The notes under the pieces were generated by a model. It searched no databases. It saw only the letters and a program-made list of their open reading frames with translations, and was not told the origin of the DNA. The translations under genes were made by a program, and so were the position numbers. From DATFMH01 sp035267045 (GTDB lineage Bacteria; Bacteroidota; Rhodothermia; Balneolales; DATFMH01), in assembly GCA_035267045.1 (NCBI GenBank), contig DATFMH010000127.1, positions 1-15,373 of the forward strand: a stretch of DNA of 15,373 nucleotides, in the 5' to 3' direction. Each line of letters begins with the position of its first letter. Within the stretch, counting starts at the first letter, position 1. Positions 7,585 to 14,370 of this stretch are shown piece after piece.

Positions 7585-8271
7585 ATGAATCCGGGACCAC
7601 AAAAATTATTGTTGTTTGATATCGACGGAACACTTTTGTCCGTCAAAAGAGGATTTATGCATCAATTGATCAGTCGGCTTTTAGAAGAATTTAATATGCC
7701 TGGCGTAGACCTCAGTCAACAGTATTTTGCCGGACGAACGGATCATGATATTTTTTATTCCATATTAAAAATGGGAACAACCGAGGTCTCTGAATCCCTA
7801 TTCCATTCATTCAAAAACGCTTATATCCGTACATTACAGAAAGAATTACTGCCGGCATACGTCCGCCTGCTCTCCCATGTGAATGATGTCATTTCTTACT
7901 GTTCGGATCAAAAATTCCATTACGGCCTGTTAACCGGCAACTTCAGGGAATCAGCATATATCAAATTACAAAAGGCGGGCATCGACAGGCATTTTACTTT
8001 TGGTGTTTTCGGAAGTGATCATTCCAGCAGAAATGAGTTACCGGCAATAGCACGGTCAACGGCTGAAAAACATTTTAAAAGGTCATTTGTCCCCCGCGAC
8101 CTGGTGATTATTGGTGACACTCCCAAAGATATCGATTGTGCACGGCATTACGGGGCTGTTTCAGTAGCGGTTGCGACAGGCACATATTCGTATAATGAAC
8201 TTCTGCGGCACAAGCCTGATATTCTGCTTTCCGATTTAGCCACCCCGTCGGACTGGCTGCAAATGATATAA
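7585..8271 (+). CDS. HAD-superfamily phosphatase
   Basis: The product has 228 residues from the ATG at 7585. An in-frame TTG at 7546 would add 13 poorly conserved residues. HAD motifs are in order: motif I LLLFDIDGTLL (nucleophile Asp12, Asp14), an alpha-helical cap (about 20-95), motif II YGLLTGN (Thr near 117), a motif III Lys that is not clearly placed, and motif IV VIIGDTPKDIDCA (near 175). The layout fits the phosphoglycolate-phosphatase or beta-phosphoglucomutase-like subgroup with an alpha cap. Likely a small phosphorylated metabolite is hydrolysed in the cytosol; the substrate cannot be read from sequence. It is a single gene with a clear terminator at 8325-8348. Confidence 0.85.
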   Translation: MNPGPQKLLLFDIDGTLLSVKRGFMHQLISRLLEEFNMPGVDLSQQYFAGRTDHDIFYSILKMGTTEVSESLFHSFKNAYIRTLQKELLPAYVRLLSHVNDVISYCSDQKFHYGLLTGNFRESAYIKLQKAGIDRHFTFGVFGSDHSSRNELPAIARSTAEKHFKRSFVPRDLVIIGDTPKDIDCARHYGAVSVAVATGTYSYNELLRHKPDILLSDLATPSDWLQMI

Positions 8272-8298
8272 CATCAGCAGGGAGCCTGGTGCAATAAT

Positions 8299-8325
8299 CA
8301 ATTAACAATTAACAATTAACAATTA
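8299..8325. repeat. CAATTAA heptamer array
   Basis: CAATTAA x3 (8299-8319) plus CAATTA (8320-8325), uninterrupted and exact. It lies between the HAD stop codon and its terminator stem, so it is part of the 3' untranslated region. Confidence 0.85.
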
Positions 8326-8348
8326 GACATGCTGGAGCATGTCTTTTT
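8325..8348 (+). terminator. Intrinsic terminator of the HAD gene
   Basis: GACATGC (8326-8332) and GCATGTC (8337-8343) form a 7-bp stem with a TGGA loop, followed by five T (8344-8348) and ATTTT. An outer A-T pair (8325/8344) is possible. Confidence 0.88.
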
Positions 8349-8412
8349 ATTTTAGTTTCTGACCTGGGGGAAATCCGCTTACCCCGGCATATGCATGTTC
8401 CATCATCCGGTC

Positions 8413-9204
8413 TTACCACATACCGCCAAAGACGAGGCTGATAAGCGGGGTGCCGAAATATTTTTGTTTGGAGGCAGCGGGAACGGTAATCAACTGATTA
8501 TTGGTCCCGGCAGCATATTTCCTGGGTTCAAGCATCTGGATACCCTTGGGGAAGTACTGGAAATAAAAACCAAACTCAACACTTGTGATATTTTTGAATT
8601 TCGACCCGAAATCAACTCCCATTACCACTTTTCCTACGCCACCCACTTCTGAGTGACCATCTTTCCAACCGCTGAAAATATCATTGATGGGTTCATATTG
8701 TGCATATGTACCATCATCACGGATATGATTCTGATTAAAATCTTTAAAATACGGGTAGATAAACGCCAGTGTTGGCCCACCGGCGGCAGCAGCATAAATA
8801 CGAAAATTATCTTCAATCTTTTGTGCAAACAGCCGGTGCTTAAAACCGATCATCAAAGGGAAACTCAATACCCGGTTATACTTATTCGGAATTATCTGTT
8901 GACCAAAAAAATCATAGAATGTCTGTTCGGTAACATTTCTGAGGCCGGTGATATGCAAGTCAAGCGTCATTTCAGACATCGGAGTCAACACTTTTCTATA
9001 TTGCCCTCCGATACCGAAACCGAAATTATTAATCATGAGATTGAACCCGAGCCCATTATGGTACCCATATGAAAGAGGCGACTTCGGTTCGGGTAAAGGC
9101 ACTGTTTCCGGCTCAGAACCCACTTTCTGAGCCAATGCCTGGCCGATAAAACCGGCGAATATCATCAGAAGTAAAAAAACACTAAATTTGATTTTTTGAG
9201 TCAT
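8413..9204 (-). CDS. Secreted outer-membrane beta-barrel protein, unknown function
   Basis: The product has 263 residues. The signal peptide is residues 1 to about 25 (KIKFSVFLLLMIFAGFIGQALAQ), followed by a Pro/Glu-rich linker (EPETVPLPEPKSP). Alternating aromatic and small residues then suggest about 8-10 transmembrane strands. The chain ends GTPLISLVFGGMW, with a terminal aromatic as in the signal recognised by the BAM machinery. I do not recognise a named family. Two central loops are Asn/Asp-rich (FKDFNQNHIRDDGTYAQYEP), which would fit surface loops or metal binding. A weak AGGT lies about 6 nt before the ATG. The gene converges on the HAD gene. The 264-bp divergent region to its right holds only a half-promoter, TAAATTTG at 9286-9293 on the plus strand. 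Confidence 0.65.
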   Translation of the reverse strand: MTQKIKFSVFLLLMIFAGFIGQALAQKVGSEPETVPLPEPKSPLSYGYHNGLGFNLMINNFGFGIGGQYRKVLTPMSEMTLDLHITGLRNVTEQTFYDFFGQQIIPNKYNRVLSFPLMIGFKHRLFAQKIEDNFRIYAAAAGGPTLAFIYPYFKDFNQNHIRDDGTYAQYEPINDIFSGWKDGHSEVGGVGKVVMGVDFGSKFKNITSVEFGFYFQYFPKGIQMLEPRKYAAGTNNQLITVPAASKQKYFGTPLISLVFGGMW

Positions 9205-9468
9205 TTCGTACCTGACTATAATTAATTAATGGACTTCAACGTTCTTTTTATAAGAAATTAACGTAAGAACTTATATTTTATGCAATAAATTTGGCATTTT
9301 TAGGCTCATGTTATAATAAAAGTAATAAATTTATTAAATAACACTTGCCTAATATTAATTTGCCCTTATTTTCTTTGTGTCGTTATTCATAAAAATATTT
9401 CATGAGATATCGTCTATAGCCGATAAACGGCATTCTCGTTTTACTAACGTAAAAAAACGCCTTAAGGT

Positions 9469-9858
9469 ATGAACGCACCACAAAAATATATTGTGTTCGG
9501 TCCTGTGGATACTTTAAAACGCCTGGGTCCGGCACTGCTCGATGACGTAAATCCCAAATATCAATACCAGTTTTCTAATTATGAAAACGAGATTGATATC
9601 CTGGTAGCTGTTTTTGAAGAATATCAACGACAGCTCAATTCAAGTACGGCTTTAACGGTTATATTTGAGTTATCCGGAAAAAATCTAAAAATTGAAATGT
9701 TGCCCACGGGGGGACGAATGGGATTCAGGGGAAGCTCACTCAGTTCAGATCAACCACTGCCCGACATGGTAACGGATTTTATCATGGATTTCGCCAAACG
9801 TTTCGGATTAACCGTACAGGAACTCAGGAACAATAAAGCTCCTGAAAAGGAATCATAA
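9469..9858 (+). CDS. Hypothetical protein in operon with prmC
   Basis: The product has 129 residues with no signal peptide or membrane segment. I do not recognise the family. The N-terminus (KYIVFGPVDTLKRLGPALLDD) looks like a beta-strand and helix. A helix then leads to a strand TALTVIFELSGKNLKIEMLP, a Gly/Ser loop (GGRMGFRGSSLSS), and a C-terminal amphipathic helix MVTDFIMDFAKRFGLTVQELR before a charged tail. The gene is probably soluble and cytosolic. It ends 6 bp before prmC on the same strand, so the two are likely co-transcribed. The palindrome CCTTAAGG sits just before the ATG, leaving no room for a normally spaced Shine-Dalgarno. Confidence 0.7.
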   Translation: MNAPQKYIVFGPVDTLKRLGPALLDDVNPKYQYQFSNYENEIDILVAVFEEYQRQLNSSTALTVIFELSGKNLKIEMLPTGGRMGFRGSSLSSDQPLPDMVTDFIMDFAKRFGLTVQELRNNKAPEKES

Positions 9859-9864
9859 ACAGAT

Positions 9865-10749
9865 ATGCCTAAAGTTCCTGATGAGTGGAACGTGCTGTCT
9901 ATGCTGGAGTGGGGTACGGAATATTTCAGGGAGAAGGGTATTTCGTCTCCGCGTCTGAGTATTGAATGGCTCCTTGCGGATGTTCTGGATGTCAAACGCC
10001 TGGATTTATACCTGCAGTACGACCGGCCTCTCAGTTCCACAGAATTAGACCGCATTAAATCCGGGATATTAAGGAGGGCACGTCACGAACCGCTTCAATA
10101 CATTGTCGGGCATACCGATTTCATGAATGCCCGGATTACAGTGACCCCGGATGTTCTGATACCACGTCCCGAGACCGAACAACTCATCGAAATAATACTC
10201 GAACAAAATAAGCCGGGCGAAAAAAAACGGGCGCTGGACATCGGAACCGGGTCAGGGTGCATACCTATTGCCTTAAAGATGGAACGGCCCTCATGGGACG
10301 TCTATGGGCTCGATATCAGCATGAGTGCCTTAGACATCGCACGTGCAAATGCAGAACGTAATCATGTTGTTGTTACTTTTTTTCAGAAAGACATACAAGA
10401 TCATGAAAACCTGCCGGAATCGGATCACGGGTTGTTCGATCTCATCGTATCCAATCCGCCGTATATAACTCCGGAAGAAAAAGAAACGCTCGACAAGGAA
10501 GTGCGTGACTTTGAACCGGAACAGGCGCTCTTTCATACGGATATTTTTTCCATTTTCCGCGACATCATTTCTTTCGCAGAAAGTCATCTGAAACCCGGTG
10601 GTATCTTATACCTGGAAATTAATGAATCTTATGGAAGCCCATTGACCGAACTCTTTGACAGGCATGTGTGGGAAGTTGATTTAAAACAAGATTATGGTAA
10701 TAAAGACCGGTTTATCATAGCCCACCGGGGCTCATTCAAGGTTAACTAA
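9865..10749 (+). CDS. prmC: Release factor glutamine methyltransferase PrmC
   Basis: The product has 294 residues. It methylates the Gln of the GGQ motif in release factors RF1 and RF2 with S-adenosylmethionine, raising termination efficiency. An N-terminal helical domain (about 1-95) contains the family's PRLSIEWLLADVLDVKRLDLYL and EPLQYIVGHTDFM. The Rossmann methyltransferase domain follows, with the SAM-binding motif LDIGTGSGC near 124 and the catalytic VSNPPY near 195-200. Length is close to E. coli PrmC (277) with a slightly longer C-terminus. It is translated 6 bp after a hypothetical gene. Its stop is followed by the candidate origin. Confidence 0.95.
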   Translation: MPKVPDEWNVLSMLEWGTEYFREKGISSPRLSIEWLLADVLDVKRLDLYLQYDRPLSSTELDRIKSGILRRARHEPLQYIVGHTDFMNARITVTPDVLIPRPETEQLIEIILEQNKPGEKKRALDIGTGSGCIPIALKMERPSWDVYGLDISMSALDIARANAERNHVVVTFFQKDIQDHENLPESDHGLFDLIVSNPPYITPEEKETLDKEVRDFEPEQALFHTDIFSIFRDIISFAESHLKPGGILYLEINESYGSPLTELFDRHVWEVDLKQDYGNKDRFIIAHRGSFKVN

Positions 10750-10808
10750 TTGCCTTTTAAACCATTACCCTGTGTTACCTAAGAATCATACAAAAAACAC
10801 TTATAAAA

Positions 10809-10817
10809 TGTGGATAA
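10809..10817 (-). promoter_or_regulatory. DnaA box 1 (perfect TTATCCACA)
   Basis: TGTGGATAA on the plus strand is the exact complement of the consensus DnaA box. It lies 60 bp after the prmC stop. Confidence 0.85.
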
Positions 10818-10971
10818 CTTGGGGAAAACTTTTTTCTAACCTTTCTCTAATGTAAAATGTGCCCCATATCGAATGTTAAGGGAATATTACCAAATTCTAA
10901 TCCACACAAAAGATATACACATATCGCCATGTAAATTATTGCTATACAGTATGTTATGCTGTTTATAAGAA

Positions 10972-10980
10972 TGTGGATAA
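10972..10980 (-). promoter_or_regulatory. DnaA box 2 (perfect), next to the dnaA promoter
   Basis: Exact TGTGGATAA. Its last base is two positions before the TTTG -33 element at 10982, so bound DnaA would probably contact or block RNA polymerase. Confidence 0.85.
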
Positions 10981-10981
10981 C

Positions 10982-11010
10982 TTTGTATATATTGTGAGGA
11001 AATATTTTTG
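10982..11010 (+). promoter_or_regulatory. Bacteroidota-type promoter for dnaA
   Basis: TTTG (10982-10985), a 17-nt spacer, then TATTTTTG (11003-11010) fit both halves of the Bacteroidota consensus. Transcription would begin near 11017 and leave a leader of about 150 nt that includes DnaA box 3. Confidence 0.55.
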
Positions 11011-11069
11011 ACATCTGTCAGATAAATTATCATTTTCACTTTTCCCACCACTACTATGGGTGTATGTTA

Positions 11070-11078
11070 TGTGGATAA
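11070..11078 (-). promoter_or_regulatory. DnaA box 3 (perfect), beside the A+T-rich tract
   Basis: Exact TGTGGATAA followed by CTTGGGGTGAAGG and then the A+T tract. The order box, G-rich cluster, A+T-rich strand-separation site recalls the basal unwinding unit described for bacterial origins. Confidence 0.85.
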
Positions 11079-11091
11079 CTTGGGGTGAAGG

Positions 11092-11123
11092 TAAAAATAT
11101 TAATAATGAAATTTTAAATTTTT
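11092..11123. other. A+T-rich probable DNA unwinding element
   Basis: 31 of 32 bases are A or T. Between the G-rich cluster and dnaA the top strand begins TAA AAA TAT TAA TAA, close to the (T/A)A(G/A) triplets of DnaA-trios, though one triplet departs from the pattern. Melting at this site is inferred. Confidence 0.5.
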
Positions 11124-11154
11124 GAAACTTGGGTTGTCTTTATATAAAGTTGGT

Positions 11155-11171
11155 AGGAGGAACGAAAATTG
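11155..11171 (+). promoter_or_regulatory. Perfect Shine-Dalgarno with a TTG start for dnaA
   Basis: AGGAGG (11155-11160), an 8-nt spacer, then TTG (11169-11171). The next in-frame ATG lies about 63 codons in, inside domain I, so this site fixes the start. The strength contrasts with the weak sites of most neighbours. Confidence 0.85.
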
Positions 11172-12614
11172 AGTCTTGATAATGCAGAAGTAATCTGGCA
11201 AGAATGCCTGGAAATTATACGTGACAATATAAATTACCAAAAATTCAAGTCATGGTTTGAACCGATAAAACCATTAAAGATCGATAATAATACACTGACG
11301 ATACAGGTACCTTCTCAGTTTTGGTATGAGTGGCTTGAAGAACACTATTATAACATGCTGCGTTCAGCCATCTCCAAAGTACTGGGCACGGATGGTAAGT
11401 TGGAATATTCCGTAGTATTGGAAAAGTCGACAAGCTCTGTCGACAGCCGATCGGTACGTCTGCCGCAACAGCCGGCTCCGCCCGTAAACAATCAGGAAAT
11501 GAACGGCTTCCCTGATTACAAACCCGGACAGATACAGAATCCGTTTGTGATTCCCGGCCTGCGTAAAACCAAAATTCGTTCCAACCTTAACAGTAATTAC
11601 GTTTTCGATCGATTTATTGAAGGCGACTGTAATCGCCTGGCACGAAGTGCCGCCCTCGCTATTGCTGAAAATCCGGGGAACAACTCCTTCAATCCTTTTT
11701 TTGTATACGGTGGTGTTGGTTTGGGAAAAACGCACCTGGCCCAAAGTGTCGGTAATAAAATCAAACAGGATTATGGTGATGACAAATCGGTGCTGTATCT
11801 TTCGTCGGAAAGCTTTACCAACGATTTCGTTCACGCGATACGAAATAACAGGGCCAGTGAGTTCTCAATGTTCTACCGTAATATCGATGTCTTGATTGTC
11901 GACGATATACAGTTCTTCAGCGGAAAAGAAAAGACGCAGGAAGAGTTTTTCCATATTTTCAATTCCCTGCATCAGGATGGTAAACAGATTATACTGAGCA
12001 GCGACCGTGCCCCGAAAGATATTCCCGATATCGAGGAACGTCTCATTTCACGCTTCAACTGGGGATTGAGTGCCGACCTGCAGATGCCGGATTATGAAAC
12101 CCGTTACGCTATCCTGGAACGCAAGGCCGGTGACAATGGTGTCGAAATCGATCCTGAAATACTGGAATTCATCGCCCGTAACTTCAAATCGAGCATCCGG
12201 GACCTGGAAGGCGCCATCATCAAACTGCTTGCGGCTTCATCGCTGCAGGGTATCGACCAGATAGATCTCACACTTGCCAAACGCATCCTGAAAGATATGA
12301 TCAAAGATTCCCGTGCTCATATCTCCATCGAAAGTATTCAAAATTATGTAAGTGATTATTTCGGGATGGATCCCAATAAACTCCGGGATAAAACACGTAA
12401 ACAGGAAATCGTGGAAGCAAGGCAAATTGCCATGTACCTGTCCAAGAAAATGACAAAATCGAGTTTAAAAACTATCGGGCTTCATTTTGGCGGGCGCGAT
12501 CATTCCACGGTTATCCATGCTATCTCTTCCATTGAGGACCGCCTGCATACCAGCTCGAAACATCAACAGATTTTGAAGGATATCGAACATCAGATTGAGT
12601 TGACGAGTCTGTAA
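11169..12614 (+). CDS. dnaA: Chromosomal replication initiator DnaA
   Basis: The product has 481 residues. Domain I (1-80) begins AEVIWQECLEIIRDNINYQKFKSWFEPI, the surface that meets the helicase and its regulators. A flexible Pro/Gln/Asn-rich domain II follows (about 85-130). Domain III is the AAA+ ATPase: SNYVFDRFIEGDCNRLA, Walker A GGVGLGKTHL near 180, Walker B VLIVDDIQFF near 242-250, sensor and arginine-finger region with ERLISRFNWGL. Domain IV (about 370-481) carries the DnaA signature FGGRDHSTVIHAI that reads the 9-mer boxes. All key residues are present. It binds the boxes just upstream, melts oriC and recruits helicase, here presumably through DciA. A promoter abutting DnaA box 2 suggests autorepression. 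dnaN does not follow; an octamer array and folK do. Confidence 0.98.
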   Translation: MSLDNAEVIWQECLEIIRDNINYQKFKSWFEPIKPLKIDNNTLTIQVPSQFWYEWLEEHYYNMLRSAISKVLGTDGKLEYSVVLEKSTSSVDSRSVRLPQQPAPPVNNQEMNGFPDYKPGQIQNPFVIPGLRKTKIRSNLNSNYVFDRFIEGDCNRLARSAALAIAENPGNNSFNPFFVYGGVGLGKTHLAQSVGNKIKQDYGDDKSVLYLSSESFTNDFVHAIRNNRASEFSMFYRNIDVLIVDDIQFFSGKEKTQEEFFHIFNSLHQDGKQIILSSDRAPKDIPDIEERLISRFNWGLSADLQMPDYETRYAILERKAGDNGVEIDPEILEFIARNFKSSIRDLEGAIIKLLAASSLQGIDQIDLTLAKRILKDMIKDSRAHISIESIQNYVSDYFGMDPNKLRDKTRKQEIVEARQIAMYLSKKMTKSSLKTIGLHFGGRDHSTVIHAISSIEDRLHTSSKHQQILKDIEHQIELTSL

Positions 12615-12631
12615 AAGCATAGCGGTGAGTG

Positions 12632-12663
12632 TTACTGAGTTATTAGGTTATTGAGTTATTGAG
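12632..12663. repeat. Four-copy octamer array after dnaA
   Basis: TTACTGAG (12632-12639), TTATTAGG (12640-12647), TTATTGAG (12648-12655) and TTATTGAG (12656-12663) start 17 bp after the dnaA stop. This array has period 8 rather than 7. The last two units are identical and the first two each differ by one or two bases. Confidence 0.75.
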
Positions 12664-12712
12664 GTTCCTGTAGCCCATTACACATTATTAATTGATCCTC
12701 TTATTACTATTA

Positions 12713-12733
12713 ACTGATCATTGGTCACAGATA
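12713..12733. repeat. Degenerate heptamer units before the folK start
   Basis: ACTGATC (12713-12719), ATTGGTC (12720-12726) and ACAGATA (12727-12733) run up to the folK start codon with period 7 but several changes. On its own it would be weak; the resemblance to the arrangement at recF makes it worth recording. Confidence 0.35.
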
Positions 12734-13224
12734 TGTCACATGATGTAATTGTCGCCCTGGGGACGAATGAAGGGGATCGCTATCAAAATCTCGTCAATGC
12801 CAAAAAGTTTCTCGCCGGACTTTCAGATTCACCCGTTCAAGTCTCTTCCATCTATGAAAGTGAACCCATCGGTCCTTCGTCGACCCGTTACTATAATGCT
12901 GTCGCACAAATAACGACAGATATCAAACCCGAACATCTTCTCCAAAAATTCAAAGAGTACGAGAAATCATGCGGACGTGATTTGGAATCTCCCAGATGGT
13001 CGAGCCGCATTATTGATTTGGATATAATCGCGTATGGGGAAAAAATTATCGATCTGCCCCAATTAACCATCCCTCACTCTGAATATTCCCAAAGATTATT
13101 CGTACTTTTACCGTTGCTGGAGGTGGTGCCGGATTGGGTTGATCCCAAAAGTGGCATATCTCTTAAAGAAATCATAACATTGGCTCCGGATATGGATATT
13201 AAAAAAATGGAACTCGATTGGTAA
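12733..13224 (+). CDS. folK: HPPK: 6-hydroxymethyl-7,8-dihydropterin pyrophosphokinase
   Basis: The product has 163 residues (E. coli 158). It transfers pyrophosphate from ATP to 6-hydroxymethyl-7,8-dihydropterin in folate synthesis. It starts VIVALGTNEGDRYQNL (family: LGSNxGDR), continues with VSSIYESEPIG and YYNAVAQI, and contains RWSSRIIDLDIIAYG with Asp95 and Asp97, the Mg-ATP ligands at the same numbers as in E. coli. IPHSEYSQRLFVLLPLLEV matches the PHPRxxxRxFVLxPLxE motif. The ATG at 12733 is chosen over a TTG at 12721 because the first strand begins at once. No Shine-Dalgarno is visible. It lies 118 bp after dnaA and 123 bp before the kinase gene. A perfect 12-bp palindrome, GGTAAATTTACC, covers the stop codon. 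Confidence 0.95.
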   Translation: MSHDVIVALGTNEGDRYQNLVNAKKFLAGLSDSPVQVSSIYESEPIGPSSTRYYNAVAQITTDIKPEHLLQKFKEYEKSCGRDLESPRWSSRIIDLDIIAYGEKIIDLPQLTIPHSEYSQRLFVLLPLLEVVPDWVDPKSGISLKEIITLAPDMDIKKMELDW

Positions 13225-13347
13225 ATTTACCCGAATGATTTACGGTAAAGTATAAATATGATATATATAACATTGATTTAGTAATGAGATATGATTTTCG
13301 ATATGTTCACAACAAAAATTTCCTGGTGAGAAATCCGGTTTAGACGA

Positions 13348-13986
13348 TTGAATACATTCGATTACATAGCGATAGAAGGAGTCATTGGGGCCGGTAAGAC
13401 GTCACTGGCCAATTTGTTATCGGACCGATACAATGCCAAACTTGCCCTCGAAGAGTTCGAGGAGAATCCGTTTTTGCCAAAATTTTATGCCGACCGGGAC
13501 CGTTTTGCATTTCAAACACAACTTTCTTTCCTTGCCAGTCGTTTTCATCAACAGCAGAGGATTTTTAACAAAGACCTGTTTCACGATTTTATAATATCCG
13601 ATTATTTGTTCGATAAGGACCGCATCTTCGCACAAGTCAATTTAAGCGGCGATGAAATGGCACTTTACGACCGGGTATTCAATATCATGAATCTCAAGAC
13701 ACCCAAGCCGGATTTGGTTGTTTTCATTCAATGTACCGTTGATCGTCTGATGCATAATATTCAATTACGTAACAGGGATTACGAACAGAACATCGATCCC
13801 GATTACCTGGAAGAACTGAATGACGCTTATAACAATTTTTTCTATCATTACGACCGTTCACCGTTGATCGTTATCAACGCCAGTGAGATCGATTTTGTTA
13901 ATAATGATGAGCACTTATCGTACATAGAAAAGCAAATATTTCAGGAACCCATACGTAATACACACGTACACATTACTCCAAGATAG
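13348..13986 (+). CDS. Deoxynucleoside kinase (dNK/dGK family)
   Basis: The product has 212 residues and phosphorylates salvaged deoxynucleosides in the cytosol; which base it prefers is not evident. The P-loop is IEGVIGAGKTSL (11-19 core). A Glu follows in LEEFEENPFLPKFYAD. The substrate/DRS-like region is FIISDYLFDKDRIFA and the LID region has RLMHNIQLRNRDYEQNI. These are standard for the dCK/dGK/TK2 superfamily. The start is a TTG: an in-frame stop at 13327-13329 leaves no ATG, and the P-loop strand begins within 6 residues. No good Shine-Dalgarno is seen. Proximity to folK is a familiar arrangement in Bacteroidota relatives. The next gene begins 6 bp downstream. Confidence 0.9.
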   Translation: MNTFDYIAIEGVIGAGKTSLANLLSDRYNAKLALEEFEENPFLPKFYADRDRFAFQTQLSFLASRFHQQQRIFNKDLFHDFIISDYLFDKDRIFAQVNLSGDEMALYDRVFNIMNLKTPKPDLVVFIQCTVDRLMHNIQLRNRDYEQNIDPDYLEELNDAYNNFFYHYDRSPLIVINASEIDFVNNDEHLSYIEKQIFQEPIRNTHVHITPR

Positions 13987-13992
13987 AATTAC

Positions 13993-14214
13993 ATGTTACG
14001 CCTGATAATCATTTTATTAGTAGTTTATTTATTTGTTCGTTTTTTCAAACGGATGACTCTGGCCGGACCGGGTCAACGCGATAGTTTTCAACGGAATTCC
14101 CCTCAGAATCCCAACCAAAGTTCCGGTCCGCCATTCGACGATATCGAAGAAGCGGAGTTTACCGAAGTCAAGGAAGAAAAAAAGAAGGATTCCGAAAAAG
14201 ATTCCACTTCATAA
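13993..14214 (+). CDS. Small single-pass membrane protein (DUF4834-like)
   Basis: The product has 73 residues. One N-terminal membrane helix (LRLIIILLVVYLFVRFF, 2-18) with a basic edge (KR) predicts a cytoplasmic C-terminus. A Pro/Asn/Gln/Ser-rich linker and a highly charged tail follow (DDIEEAEFTEVKEEKKK). The IEEAEFTEV stretch and architecture resemble DUF4834 proteins of Bacteroidota, whose function is unknown. It starts 6 bp after the dNK stop and is probably co-transcribed. No terminator is apparent before the tRNA promoter. Confidence 0.75.
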   Translation: MLRLIIILLVVYLFVRFFKRMTLAGPGQRDSFQRNSPQNPNQSSGPPFDDIEEAEFTEVKEEKKKDSEKDSTS

Positions 14215-14319
14215 AAGTATTTCCACTCGAAATTATTATTAATTAATTATCTTTAAATGTATTGACACCGGCGGGGTTACGATGGGATGAAGAAAATTAC
14301 ATTTTATCAGGGGCACCCG

Positions 14320-14351
14320 TTGCAAATTGGGAGTAAAAAATATTATATTTG
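14320..14351 (+). promoter_or_regulatory. Bacteroidota-type promoter for tRNA-Leu
   Basis: TTG (14320-14322), 21-nt spacer, TATATTTG (14344-14351), which is TAnnTTTG. The tRNA begins 20 nt further on, giving a leader of about 12 nt. The spacing to an RNA gene whose 5' end is certain makes this the best supported promoter in the window. Confidence 0.65.
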
Positions 14352-14370
14352 ATGCTCTCAAAGATACCAA

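Larger units (their letters stand above)
10750..11168. other. oriC: Candidate chromosomal replication origin (oriC) upstream of dnaA
   Basis: This 419-bp A+T-rich region contains no gene. It holds three perfect DnaA boxes in the same orientation (10809, 10972, 11070), plus a one-mismatch box TAATCCACA at 10898-10906. A G-rich cluster (11081-11091) and a 32-bp tract with a single G (11092-11123) follow the last box. Boxes 1 and 3 share a 17-base core, ATGTGGATAACTTGGGG. The dnaA promoter lies inside the region. Perfect boxes at this density directly before dnaA are the usual hallmark of oriC. GC skew over the whole chromosome would be the deciding test. Confidence 0.8.

Noticed and set aside
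214..8325. Short repeats as a possible CRISPR array
   Set aside because: Units are only 7-8 bp, directly tandem, without spacers, and differ from site to site; no cas genes.
8653..9072. Open frame of 139 codons on the plus strand
   Set aside because: It lies antisense inside the beta-barrel gene, whose signal peptide, strands and terminal Trp make that strand the real one.
11122..11148. TTGAAA with TATAAA just before dnaA as a sigma-70-like promoter
   Set aside because: The spacing is 15 nt, shorter than optimal, and transcription would begin at or inside the Shine-Dalgarno region.
11364..11834. Open frame of 156 codons on the minus strand
   Set aside because: It is antisense to dnaA domains I to III, which are certain; no recognisable motif in the antisense product.
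14262..14290. TTGACA resembling a -35 box upstream of tRNA-Leu
   Set aside because: No -10 element at the right distance, and the TTG-N21-TATATTTG promoter nearer to the tRNA explains its expression better.
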